A DNA stretch of 64,000 bases from an uncultured Caryophanales bacterium (GCA_946405105.1 CAMJFY010000001.1:1-64000); one strand, 5' to 3'. Shown: positions 1 through 7,620, counted from the stretch's first letter. Numbers and translations: made by a program. Notes: generated from the sequence alone by a model not told the origin.

Positions 1-9
1 TTATTTCAA

Positions 10-77
10 TTTTGTTCCACATTAATTATACCACATGTTTTATAAATGTGGAACATTTATTTTGCTTTTGTTCCACA
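10..77. repeat. TTTTGTTCCACA direct repeats with an inverted copy
   Basis: TTTTGTTCCACA occurs at 10-21 and again at 66-77. Within the first unit GTTCCACATT (14-23) is perfectly inverted as AATGTGGAAC (45-54), giving a 10-bp stem with a 21-nt loop. There is no T-run, so it is more likely a protein-binding or ncRNA structure than a terminator. It lies at the window edge and its left context is unknown. Confidence 0.5.
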
Positions 78-130
78 AAAGATATAATTAAAGAACTACT
101 TAGTGTAATATAAACATAAAAACAAAAAAT

Positions 131-152
131 GCCTGCAAATTTTTTTGCAGGC
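131..152 (-). terminator. Intrinsic terminator after the zinc-finger membrane gene
   Basis: GCCTGCAAA pairs with TTTGCAGGC around a short loop, and on the minus strand the stem is followed by a T-run. It lies just beyond the stop of the minus-strand gene ending at 175. Confidence 0.75.
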
Positions 153-174
153 CAAAATTTTAATTATAGTGTAT

Positions 175-690
175 TTAGAGATTTTTTCTAGGATCTGGAT
201 GTGGATATCCACAAAGTATAGCAGCATTATTTGATGCATTTTTTGAAAGTTTAAAACACTTAATTGCAGAAACAATATAATATGGAAGAATAACAACACA
301 TCCAATCAAAGATAAAATCAACTTAATAACAAGCATAACTATACCAGGTTTATTTAATTTTCTTTTTATAAAATCCCATGATGGATAAAAAGAAAATAAG
401 AAAAATACAAATAAAGGAATTAATGGTACCCATCTAGGTAATCCCTTTTCAGTGAATAAAATTAGTACAAAGAATGTAGCTAAACTTAGTATCCAAGCCA
501 ACGCTAATCCTACGAAAATTAATCCTAACCTAAAACTACTCTGCTTTTCAGCAAAGAATGTAGATTGTGCACAATCATAACAATAATGCATTGTCGTTAA
601 ATTATAACAATCTGCACAAATAGGTTTGCCACATTTTTGACAACTAAATAACTCCCCTTTTTCTAATTCACAAAAATTACAAATAGCCAT
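175..690 (-). CDS. Zinc-finger membrane protein (B-box-like N-terminus)
   Basis: A 171-aa protein of unknown function. The first 40 residues hold Cys pairs at 4/7, 17/20, 25/28 and 37/40 plus His35, a spacing like B-box or LIM zinc fingers. About three hydrophobic segments follow (roughly 58-82, 90-110, 122-145), so it is probably a membrane protein with a cytoplasmic zinc-binding head. The start at 690 (MAICNFCELE) was chosen because GAGGTG lies just upstream; the longer frame adds no ribosome site. A strong promoter (TTGATA, 17 nt, TATAAT) sits at 714-742, and the gene is divergent from the XRE regulator at 794. Partners are unknown. The protein is real with high confidence, but its function is not known. 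Confidence 0.75.
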   Translation of the reverse strand: MAICNFCELEKGELFSCQKCGKPICADCYNLTTMHYCYDCAQSTFFAEKQSSFRLGLIFVGLALAWILSLATFFVLILFTEKGLPRWVPLIPLFVFFLFSFYPSWDFIKRKLNKPGIVMLVIKLILSLIGCVVILPYYIVSAIKCFKLSKNASNNAAILCGYPHPDPRKNL

Positions 691-713
691 AAAAAAACAC
701 CTCACTGATATAT

Positions 714-768
714 ATTATAGACCAATTTGGGCTAAATATCAATGGAACATTGTGGGCTAAATTATAAT
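714..768. promoter_or_regulatory. Divergent promoters with duplicated TGGGCTAAAT operator
   Basis: Minus-strand promoter: TTGATA (737-742), 17-nt spacer, TATAAT (714-719). Plus-strand promoter: TATAAT at 763-768 with a weak -35. TGGGCTAAAT is repeated at 728-737 and 753-762, 25 bp apart, one copy inside the minus spacer and one abutting the plus -10. The adjacent XRE protein is the likely repressor of both genes (inference). Confidence 0.55.
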
Positions 769-793
769 GTGTCTAGGATGTGATAATTACATT

Positions 794-1000
794 ATGAAAA
801 ACAGAATAAAAGACTTGAGAATAGATCATGATTTAACACAATTACAAATTGCTAATTATCTAAAATGTAGCCAAAGAGCTTATTCACATTACGAAAATGG
901 AGAAAGAGAAATACCATTATCAATCCTTATCGCTTTAGCAGATTATTATAAGGTTTCATTGGATTATTTAGTTGGTAGAAATTTTCCTAAAAACAAATAG
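794..1000 (+). CDS. XRE-family helix-turn-helix regulator
   Basis: A 68-aa Cro/CI-type HTH protein covering almost its whole length. Typical landmarks are LTQLQIANYL, SQRAYSHYENGER and SLDYLVGR. Such small proteins act as DNA-binding repressors in mobile elements and defence islands. The ATG at 794 was preferred to the upstream in-frame codon because homologous proteins start with KxRIKDLR. It is transcribed away from the zinc-finger membrane gene, and the repeated TGGGCTAAAT between them is the probable operator. A plus-strand terminator follows at 1082. Confidence 0.8.
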   Translation: MKNRIKDLRIDHDLTQLQIANYLKCSQRAYSHYENGEREIPLSILIALADYYKVSLDYLVGRNFPKNK

Positions 1001-1013
1001 ATAGTAGTACATC

Positions 1014-1055
1014 AATGGTACATTAGCGGTATAATAATGGTATATTAGTGGTATA
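1014..1055. repeat. Two tandem 20-bp AT-rich repeats
   Basis: A 20-bp unit with the pattern AATGGTAYATTAGYGGTATA stands at 1014-1033 and 1036-1055 with two transitions between copies. The second copy runs into TTAGTGGTATACCT (1045-1058), which recurs at 4975-4988. Possible operators or element ends. Confidence 0.5.
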
Positions 1056-1081
1056 CCTATTTAATTATGACAAAATGCATA

Positions 1082-1111
1082 TCCCAGGAGCGAAATCTCC
1101 TGGGAGTTTTT
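1082..1111 (+). terminator. Intrinsic terminator
   Basis: TCCCAGGAG pairs perfectly with CTCCTGGGA around a 6-nt loop, followed by GTTTTT on the plus strand. It ends transcription from the XRE gene at 794-1000 and lies between convergent genes. Confidence 0.8.
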
Positions 1112-1273
1112 CTACTTACCACCTTTGTAATTTGAATTATTTGGATTACATTGGTTAGCATGATTATTATTGTTTGCTGTATGTGCAGCATTGTTAGGAT
1201 TATGCTGATTAGCATAATGATTACATTGTTGTTGTGTATGTGTATTTCCTGATACACCATGTGGTTTAGACAT
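1112..1273 (-). CDS. Small Asn/His/Gln-rich protein, unknown
   Basis: A 53-aa protein with no recognised family. It begins MSKPHGVSGN and ends NSNYKGGK. About a third of its residues are Asn, with many His, Gln and Ala and only two Cys (17 and 42). A strong AAAGGAGT site lies 7 nt before the ATG, which supports translation. A longer frame covering the same stretch in another register has no such start. It is followed downstream by convergent DNA ending at the terminator at 1082. Low-complexity composition suggests a disordered peptide; possible roles such as a secreted peptide, toxin or sensor are speculative. Confidence 0.6.
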   Translation of the reverse strand: MSKPHGVSGNTHTQQQCNHYANQHNPNNAAHTANNNNHANQCNPNNSNYKGGK

Positions 1274-1345
1274 AAGCATCACTCCTTTCTGAAAAATTAA
1301 GATTTTATCTTAGAGGCTAAACAGGCTCCAAGATATTTTTGTCGA

Positions 1346-1657
1346 TTAGTCTTCGACAATTATGTATCCAGTTCGAGAACCTTTTTTTCTCTTTGCATGG
1401 AATCTTCTGCCATTCGTTTTCCAGTGAGGAAAGTTATCTGCTTTTTCCTCGTTGGTATCACGATGACAAAGAGCAATATTATCTAGAACATCAGCACCAC
1501 CCTTAGCTAATGGTCTTATATGGTCTAAAGTTGGAAAGAAATCGCTATTTGGATTACCACATGCAGATTTCTTCATCAATCTACCAGCATAGTCATATAC
1601 TTCGGTTTTAGAACCATAAGTCATGTTCCAGACATCTATAGTATTGAATTTTGACAC
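1346..1657 (-). CDS. HNH endonuclease
   Basis: A 103-aa stand-alone HNH nuclease. The betabetaalpha-metal signature is visible: Asp45-His46 in LDHIRPLAKGG, Asn60, Cys64-His65 in LCHRDTN and Asn69. Known members cut double-stranded DNA with one divalent metal, as phage or mobile-element enzymes or as defence effectors. The GTG start at 1657 is chosen because AAGGAGG lies 6-7 nt upstream; the longer frame would start before this site. Neighbours are the Asn-rich small protein and a second XRE gene on the same strand. There is no specificity domain, so a partner or a mobile-element role is likely. Confidence 0.75.
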   Translation of the reverse strand: MSKFNTIDVWNMTYGSKTEVYDYAGRLMKKSACGNPNSDFFPTLDHIRPLAKGGADVLDNIALCHRDTNEEKADNFPHWKTNGRRFHAKRKKGSRTGYIIVED

Positions 1658-1755
1658 CTTGAGTACCTCCTTTCTTAGGTAATCATAGAGTATCATAAAA
1701 AATAGATTAATTGCTGATTTGTCCTAATTTCGGGACAAAAATAAAAATCCTGCAA

Positions 1756-1974
1756 TTAAACAGGATTTTTAGTTACTAATAAATACTCAAGTTTTAAATA
1801 AACATCGTAAGGTATTATACTTTGACCATTTAAATAACTATATAGTGCAGATTTACTGACACCTATAATATCAGCAATGTCTCTAACACTAAGATTATCA
1901 TTATCCTCAATCAAGTTTTTTAGCTTTCGAAGGTTATTAGTATAAGTATTATTAGCTCTTGTATTAATACTCAT
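1756..1974 (-). CDS. Small HTH (XRE-like) regulator
   Basis: A 72-aa protein with one helix-turn-helix (about residues 28-60: LSVRDIADIIGVSKSALYSYLNG). It is a probable transcription repressor. GGGAGG lies 7 nt before the ATG at 1974, so the longer frame upstream is rejected. It sits between the HNH gene and the DUF4238 gene, all on the minus strand, and may regulate the three-gene module upstream. Confidence 0.75.
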   Translation of the reverse strand: MSINTRANNTYTNNLRKLKNLIEDNDNLSVRDIADIIGVSKSALYSYLNGQSIIPYDVYLKLEYLLVTKNPV

Positions 1975-2031
1975 ATTAACACCTCCCAAGATTACTCAAG
2001 GGTTTTGGTGTTTAAGTATTACGCAAATATT

Positions 2032-3405
2032 TTATTTCTTTTTATCGAAAATATCAATACCTGCTCTATCAGGTAGTATTACATTCTTATAAAAGAATTC
2101 GTTATATTTTAATTCTTTATCAGTAAAATTAGGCTCCGTAATAGCATTTTTCAAATCTTCATATTTTTTTGTTTTAGGGAATTCATATCCTAATTTTTTA
2201 AATTCTTCTATCAAAGAGTCATAGTTATTTCTTTGAAAACCTACAAGTCTATAAACATTCAATGTTCTACGTATCTTACTTGATTCATCAAACCCAAGCC
2301 AAGTATCAATTCTATCGATTGACATGCAATTAATTTTAATTACATCTTCATATGGAATATTCTTCACTGGATAAACAAATACATCATCATCGGAAAGTTC
2401 ACCATTTTTTTTGTACTTTGGAGTACCTGTTTTCATACTTTCAAGCGATAAAGTTGTAGGCCATATATCAGGTTTTTCACCAGTTAAAGCCAGTAATTCT
2501 TCATCAAAATATAGCTTAAAAAATGGATTAATGAATGAAATAGTTCTTGTATTAGAAACAGGGATAATATAATAATTTGCATGAACGTATTTCATTTTCT
2601 CTTCAGTCATATAAAACGCAAATATTTTATCTTTTTCTTTTTTAGTGATCTCCTCTTTTTTTATTGCCTTAACAGTATAAGGATAAAGAGTACTATAAAT
2701 ATACCCTCTCTTTAATATTTCATCAATTTCGTTAGCCCTATAATAATCAATAGGATCCATTTCTTTAGTAACAAAGTCTTTAGAAAAAAGCAAAGGAAAT
2801 GGCTGAAAACGAGTTTTATCATGCTCACAAATCATTCCAACATCCATAATAATAAAATCTTCTTTTGCTTCGGTACTATCTAATATAGACAAACAACAAT
2901 TATTAAAAAGTAATGTCCATTTACAAGCTTCATAAGTTACTTTAGTATGTTTAAAAACATCATCCACATTTTTTGAATCTAGTATAACTTCAATTGTACG
3001 TTGAGAATACTCTTCATCCGTTTCATTTTCTAAAGGTGCTTCTTTAAAGCCTTGTCTTTCAAGACTAACCTTAGCTTCTTGCTTATTCTTTAAACTTTTA
3101 TAAGAATTGGGTGTTCTTATCATTGAAATACACGCAAATTGAACTAATTGCCATATTTCAGTTCTTGTTAAAGATACCTCATTTGAATCAATAAGAATTT
3201 TATTGTCTAATAAATTAGCGATATTTGATTCAAATGTTCCCAACTTATTTTCTAACTCAACCGGATATAATTTCTTTTCACTAAACATATTAAGTGTAGA
3301 TCTTTTATATCTAACCTCACCTGTTCTAACATTAAATAAATTTATTTTGTTCCCAAATCTTCTAAGTATCAATTGTGGTACATAATGATTATTCTCATAT
3401 GCCAT
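2032..3405 (-). CDS. DUF4238 family protein
   Basis: A 457-aa protein whose N-terminus, NNHYVPQLILRRF, is the hallmark of DUF4238. The function of this family is not established; members occur scattered in accessory regions. The rest is globular with no membrane segment and no obvious catalytic triad. The start at 3405 (MAYENNHY) has AAGGGGTG 6 nt upstream, so the slightly longer frame is rejected. It is the last gene of a tight three-gene set with the 162-aa protein and an EEP-fold nuclease, which suggests that they work together. Confidence 0.75.
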   Translation of the reverse strand: MAYENNHYVPQLILRRFGNKINLFNVRTGEVRYKRSTLNMFSEKKLYPVELENKLGTFESNIANLLDNKILIDSNEVSLTRTEIWQLVQFACISMIRTPNSYKSLKNKQEAKVSLERQGFKEAPLENETDEEYSQRTIEVILDSKNVDDVFKHTKVTYEACKWTLLFNNCCLSILDSTEAKEDFIIMDVGMICEHDKTRFQPFPLLFSKDFVTKEMDPIDYYRANEIDEILKRGYIYSTLYPYTVKAIKKEEITKKEKDKIFAFYMTEEKMKYVHANYYIIPVSNTRTISFINPFFKLYFDEELLALTGEKPDIWPTTLSLESMKTGTPKYKKNGELSDDDVFVYPVKNIPYEDVIKINCMSIDRIDTWLGFDESSKIRRTLNVYRLVGFQRNNYDSLIEEFKKLGYEFPKTKKYEDLKNAITEPNFTDKELKYNEFFYKNVILPDRAGIDIFDKKK

Positions 3406-3473
3406 TCTCAACACCCCTTGATAAAAATATAGACATATATTTTCTCATATTTAACTAGCATTTAAAAGTAAGA

Positions 3474-3962
3474 TTATTTTTTAAGATTATCAAGCATTTT
3501 CATAATTAGGTTTCTTACAAATTCGCTTCTAATAATAGATATTATTTTACTTTCAAATTCCTGCTGATTATCAACAATAATTGGCTTATTTTCCTCATCA
3601 TCAAAAATAGTATTTCTAGGATATATCTTTACTGGAAAAAACTCTGAAACAGTAATTTCAAATAGTCTATAGTAATTTTTTTCTGTATATAATATAAATT
3701 TATAGCTCTTGTCACTAAAAGTCTTTATCTCTTCCGTATTTTCACATTCATATGTTTTTTCTTTAACGCCTATTTTTTTAGACATATCACTAATATACGC
3801 TAATGCCTTAGGCAAATTAGACTCATATTCTATCTGTAATATTTTTCCTTTAATTTTACCTTCATACATATCCTCAAGATCATCAATTAGCTTTTGAACA
3901 AATATAACAACTTGCGTTGTTTTCATTTCTTCATTCAAATCAGGCCATACATTATTGCTCAT
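3474..3962 (-). CDS. Conserved-looking hypothetical protein
   Basis: A 162-aa protein that I do not recognise. It is soluble, rich in Lys, Glu and Ile, and predicted mixed alpha/beta with a helical C-terminus. Its ribosome site (GAGGAGG) lies inside the last codons of the upstream EEP nuclease gene, two bases beyond whose stop it starts. It is therefore translationally coupled to the nuclease. The pairing suggests an immunity, adaptor or inhibitor partner of the nuclease, but nothing in the sequence proves it. Confidence 0.7.
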   Translation of the reverse strand: MSNNVWPDLNEEMKTTQVVIFVQKLIDDLEDMYEGKIKGKILQIEYESNLPKALAYISDMSKKIGVKEKTYECENTEEIKTFSDKSYKFILYTEKNYYRLFEITVSEFFPVKIYPRNTIFDDEENKPIIVDNQQEFESKIISIIRSEFVRNLIMKMLDNLKK

Positions 3963-3964
3963 AC

Positions 3965-4729
3965 TTATTCCTCCTCTAAAATTGTAAAAAATAATGGTAA
4001 ATGATCACTAACATTAGGATATCCATTATCATTAACCAAATCTAAGTTGCCAACTTTTTTTAAATACATAACATTATCAATTCTATCAATCAATTCTCTG
4101 CTTACCATAACTTGATCAAACGGGAACCAAATAATTGAGTTATATGAACCAGTATATCTAAAACTTCCATAATCCCTACTTTTTTCATTTAACATAAGTA
4201 ATATAGGATTATAAAACATATATTGTTCATCAGATCGTCTAACCTCTTCTTTAAATGGAATACTCCTTATTTTACCTCGTTTCACAAGTTCTTCATCAGT
4301 AGGTAGGCAATTGAAATCTCCAAGCAGTATCACTTTATCAAAAATCTTTTCATCACTTGTTAAGTCCTCATATAAATCATGCATTGTATCTCCTCTTTCG
4401 CTAGAATTAGAATTAGGATTACTTTGGAGATGTAATGAGGCTATTGTCATCTTTTGATTTTGAGATTTCGAAATAATAAATCTTTTAGAATCAGTAACTA
4501 TATTATAGTCAAGATTATTTTTTTTAATCATAATCACTTTTTTGCAAGATAGTCCCTCTTTTATTTCATAATCATTATTAATAATTGACTCTTTGAATTC
4601 ATCAAAATTTATATTTTCATATTCAGAAATAAACAACAAATCAAGGTTTAATTCCGTAAGAAAAGATAATATATATACTAAGATTTCTTTATTATTCTTT
4701 TTATTTATATTCCAATAACCAACATTCAT
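3965..4729 (-). CDS. Endonuclease/exonuclease/phosphatase (EEP) family protein
   Basis: A 254-aa protein with the full set of EEP (DNase I/exonuclease III fold) motifs: Asn7 in GYWNINK, Glu36 in LLFISEYE, His100 in SLHLQSN, Asp138/Asn140 in LGDFNCLP, and the terminal Ser-Asp242-His243 in SDHLPLFF. The fold hydrolyses phosphodiesters in DNA or RNA, or phosphates of lipids, with Mg2+. All catalytic residues appear intact. The ATG at 4729 (MNVGYW) follows GAGAGTG; an upstream GTG is less likely. It is the first gene of the three-gene minus-strand module, with a TATAAT-containing promoter near 4756. Confidence 0.8.
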   Translation of the reverse strand: MNVGYWNINKKNNKEILVYILSFLTELNLDLLFISEYENINFDEFKESIINNDYEIKEGLSCKKVIMIKKNNLDYNIVTDSKRFIISKSQNQKMTIASLHLQSNPNSNSSERGDTMHDLYEDLTSDEKIFDKVILLGDFNCLPTDEELVKRGKIRSIPFKEEVRRSDEQYMFYNPILLMLNEKSRDYGSFRYTGSYNSIIWFPFDQVMVSRELIDRIDNVMYLKKVGNLDLVNDNGYPNVSDHLPLFFTILEEE

Positions 4730-4755
4730 ATTAATCACTCTCTATCATTGTACGT

Positions 4756-4784
4756 ATTATAGCAAAAATACATAAACATTCATA
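4756..4784 (-). promoter_or_regulatory. Probable promoter of the EEP nuclease operon
   Basis: A perfect TATAAT (4756-4761, minus strand) lies 27 bp before the EEP start. The -35 at 17 nt is TATGAA, a weak match. No clear operator was seen. Confidence 0.4.
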
Positions 4785-4812
4785 GTCTTATAATGCCAAT
4801 ATTCTTACTAAA

Positions 4813-4919
4813 ATGTCAGGCTGGTTCTCTAGCCAAATTGTCCATCGGACAATTTCCGACATCTTATCCTGCTTCCTTACGTCTGACGATATCCGAAAGG
4901 TGGCGTCACCTTGACGCCA
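4813..4919. other. Structured GC-rich intergenic segment (possible ncRNA or IS-end remnant)
   Basis: In an otherwise AT-rich gap (4730-5005) this stretch is GC-richer and folds well. ATGTC (4813-4817) pairs with GACAT (4858-4862) and encloses two hairpins: GGCT/AGCC (4819-4834) and a perfect 9-bp AAATTGTCC/GGACAATTT with a 3-nt loop (4835-4855). A further perfect 8-bp hairpin TGGCGTCA/TGACGCCA lies at 4901-4919. No T-run follows. No reading frame fits. Candidate explanations are a small RNA, a palindromic transposon end or a regulatory structure. Confidence 0.45.
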
Positions 4920-5005
4920 TCACAATATAGTGGTATATGTATCACTGCAAATAGAGGTATATCTAAATCATTAGTTAGTGGTATACCTCTATAAATCGTT
5001 TAAAA

Positions 5006-5722
5006 CTATTTCTTATTTAAAATAAACTTACAATCTGGATAATTAGAGCATCCAAAGAACTTGCCATATTTTCCTTCTCTTTCAACAAGTTTTCCACCAC
5101 ATCTAGGGCATATGCCTTCTCTTAATTCAGCTTGAGTTTGTCTTATGTTTTGAACATGTTCTTTATTCTTCATTTGGTTATTTGCAGCTAAAAGTTTATT
5201 GTATATTTCATCCATTTCTTCGATTGAATAATTAGTACCATCATTATAGTTCTTTAGATATGACTTCAAATCATCTAAGTTTACTACATTAGGACAATCA
5301 ACCTTATCTGCATTGTTTTGAACCATAACAACCACTGAATTGATTTTATACTTCTTTCCTAACACCTGTGACATATGATAAATATGAGATTTATTTTGCT
5401 TTAATGGATTAACAAATTGATGCTTCTCACCATTATATAAAGATTGAGTCCATTTGTCCTGATTTTCACTTCCAAAAATCCATCCTATATAATTCTTAGT
5501 CTCTATACAAAAAATGCCATTTTGACGTATTTCTATATGATCTATTTGATGGCTTTTACCATTGTCATCAATAAGAATTAAATCATTGATTTGTCGATGC
5601 TCTACCTTACCAAATATCAATGGATTAAGTTTAGAATCAACTTTGGCTTCTCCAACTTTACCCTTATGATTATTTATTGCCGGTTGAGCAATAGCTTTTA
5701 CCACTTTTTTTAATAAACCCAT
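5006..5722 (-). CDS. NERD-domain nuclease with C-terminal topoisomerase-type zinc finger
   Basis: A 238-aa protein. Residues 20-130 form a NERD (nuclease-related) domain with a PD-(D/E)XK-like core: Asp61 in QIDHIEI and Glu74-x-Lys76 in CIETKNY. Residues 205-231 hold a C4 zinc finger of the type I topoisomerase kind (Cys205, 208, 225, 231; CPRCGG ... FGCSNYPDC), expected to bind single-stranded DNA. NERD proteins are thought to process DNA, and several sit in defence loci. It is downstream of the DUF2130 gene on the same strand (54 nt between them), so the two nuclease-like proteins may form one unit. Confidence 0.85.
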   Translation of the reverse strand: MGLLKKVVKAIAQPAINNHKGKVGEAKVDSKLNPLIFGKVEHRQINDLILIDDNGKSHQIDHIEIRQNGIFCIETKNYIGWIFGSENQDKWTQSLYNGEKHQFVNPLKQNKSHIYHMSQVLGKKYKINSVVVMVQNNADKVDCPNVVNLDDLKSYLKNYNDGTNYSIEEMDEIYNKLLAANNQMKNKEHVQNIRQTQAELREGICPRCGGKLVEREGKYGKFFGCSNYPDCKFILNKK

Positions 5723-5780
5723 ATTTTATACCTCATACTACAAAGCCATTATTTTTAAATCAGAATATTCATTTTCTGGT

Positions 5781-7526
5781 CTATTCATTTTCTGGTAATT
5801 TCTTCAAAATCTTACCATTAAACTTAATTTCATATTTATCAATTTTATTCTGAATTTGATTTATATAAGATTCATTAATTCTATCACATTGAGTATCAAT
5901 ATTTTGAACTGCCGTTCTAATATTATTAGAATTCTTTGAAATTTCTTCTATTGCTTTTTCTAATAATCCTAATGGCTTATCTAAATATGTAGTCTTAATA
6001 TCTTCAAATTCTTGCATTAATGCAAACTTTGTTTTTAAACCAACTTCATTTTCCTGGTCCATAATGATATCAGCAAATTTTGCTGTTAATGATGTAATCA
6101 TATTTAAAAATGTCATCAAATATGCTGGTCTTACTACATACATATCATCATAACCTGATACTTTAAATATTGGTAATGCATTAGGCTTATCCATTTCAAG
6201 ATTTGATACAAGTAATGCGTATTTACATTTCTTCTTTTCTCTATTTTTATCTAATTGCTTATAATAATCAGCATTTGTTTTCTTATTAACTGAATCAGGA
6301 TTTTCGTCTTTCATATCCATGCAAACACTAGCTAATTCCTCATCTTCTTTATGTAATTCACTAGCATATATTCTAAAGATATAATCAGCTTTAGAACCTT
6401 TTGTTTCGCCCTCTTCTTTAACTACTTTATTATCTTTTTCCCACGTACAGTTAAAGAAGCCATTTTGCATGCAAGAAGTAACTTCATTATCACACCAAGC
6501 TTCTAAATCTTCTCCTGTCTGCTTAACATTTAATGCAGCCTTAGCTCGTTGTAAATTACTTATTGCTTCATCTTTATCTCTTAATTGTTGCTCATACATA
6601 TCTTTTTGTTCTTGAAGAACTCTATTCTTTTCAATAGCAAATTCATATTCTTTAGTTTGTAGTTGAGCATCTTTACCTGCTAAAGCTAATTTGTTTTGAG
6701 CATCAATTTCAGAAATCTTATGCTCGTATGTTCTTTCAACTTCGTTTTTTGCTTCAGAAACTTTACTATCAAATTGTGATTTTAAAATATCATATTCGCC
6801 TTTTAAAGAAGAATATTTTTCATTTTGTTCTTGTAATATTTTTGCTTGTGCTGCATCATTTTGAGATTTAAGACTTTCTATTTCTTGTGCTTTAGTTCCT
6901 TTTAACAATTCGATTTCATGTCTTAAATCAGAAATTGTTTTATTAAGTTCTTCTTCCTTCTTAGTTAATTTATCTTTTTCTTCAGAAAGAAGTTTTGATT
7001 TATCCAATTCATTTTGTGTTTTTAATTGATTAATTTCAGATTCTTTAGAACTCTTTAATGATTCAATTTGTTGGTTTAATTCAGTAATTTTATCAGTAAA
7101 TTGTTTAGCAACATCTCGTTCTTTAATTTCTAAGTCTAATTTTTTTTGCTCAGTTAAAGAATCAATTTTATGTTTTAAATCATCTATTTCACTCTGTTTT
7201 TTGGATTTTAATTCTGCAATTTCCTCAGTATACTTTTTTGAAACTTCTTGTTCTTTAATTGTTAATGCAGAGGATTGCTCTTTTTTTAATGATTCTATTT
7301 GAGAATTTAATTTATTAATCTCAATGTCAGTCTCTGCTCTAAATCTCTTTTTTGCTTCTTCAATTCTTGCTGCAACTGCTTTTTCTTTTTCTGAATCAAT
7401 CAATAAATCAACAAAAGATGAATCAACAGAAGATACTTCTTGTAAATCAATTAAATCACCAACATCAGCTGGTTCTAACAATTCTAATAATGTTTTACTC
7501 TTTACTATAACCTTTCTTTTAACCAT
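5781..7526 (-). CDS. DUF2130 coiled-coil protein with nuclease-like C-terminal domain
   Basis: A 581-aa protein. Residues about 45-340 are a long Lys/Glu-rich coiled coil (repeated EIxxLK and KExE heptads). Residues about 345-500 match DUF2130, a family with a restriction-endonuclease-like core; visible pieces are TGEDLEAWCDNEV, GSKADYIFRI and VCMDMKDEN. The likely role is a DNA-associated nuclease, but no activity is established. The start at 7526 has GGAGG 8 nt upstream, so the first 11 residues of the longer frame are rejected. It lies downstream of Wadjet, separated by 94 nt that contain an inverted repeat, and may have its own promoter. Confidence 0.85.
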   Translation of the reverse strand: MVKRKVIVKSKTLLELLEPADVGDLIDLQEVSSVDSSFVDLLIDSEKEKAVAARIEEAKKRFRAETDIEINKLNSQIESLKKEQSSALTIKEQEVSKKYTEEIAELKSKKQSEIDDLKHKIDSLTEQKKLDLEIKERDVAKQFTDKITELNQQIESLKSSKESEINQLKTQNELDKSKLLSEEKDKLTKKEEELNKTISDLRHEIELLKGTKAQEIESLKSQNDAAQAKILQEQNEKYSSLKGEYDILKSQFDSKVSEAKNEVERTYEHKISEIDAQNKLALAGKDAQLQTKEYEFAIEKNRVLQEQKDMYEQQLRDKDEAISNLQRAKAALNVKQTGEDLEAWCDNEVTSCMQNGFFNCTWEKDNKVVKEEGETKGSKADYIFRIYASELHKEDEELASVCMDMKDENPDSVNKKTNADYYKQLDKNREKKKCKYALLVSNLEMDKPNALPIFKVSGYDDMYVVRPAYLMTFLNMITSLTAKFADIIMDQENEVGLKTKFALMQEFEDIKTTYLDKPLGLLEKAIEEISKNSNNIRTAVQNIDTQCDRINESYINQIQNKIDKYEIKFNGKILKKLPENE

Positions 7527-7578
7527 GAAACAAACCTCCATTATACTCTTTTTAAACAAACAAATTTAGTTCCTTTAC

Positions 7579-7597
7579 AAATGTTCTTGGAACATTT
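7579..7597. repeat. Perfect 8-bp inverted repeat, possible operator
   Basis: AAATGTTC and GAACATTT flank a 3-nt loop. It stands between jetD and the DUF2130 gene. No T-run follows on either strand, so it is unlikely to be an efficient terminator; it may be a repressor site or RNA hairpin. Confidence 0.4.
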
Positions 7598-7620
7598 AAA
7601 TGTCATCTAATCAATCTTTT

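Noticed and set aside
1057-1260. 67-aa minus-strand frame rich in Ile and Met
   Set aside because: It is the wrong register over the Asn-rich gene at 1112-1273, which has a proper ribosome site and start.
4730-5005. Terminator or tRNA-like gene in the structured gap
   Set aside because: Hairpins lack T-runs, and the fold does not show a tRNA anticodon arm or CCA end.
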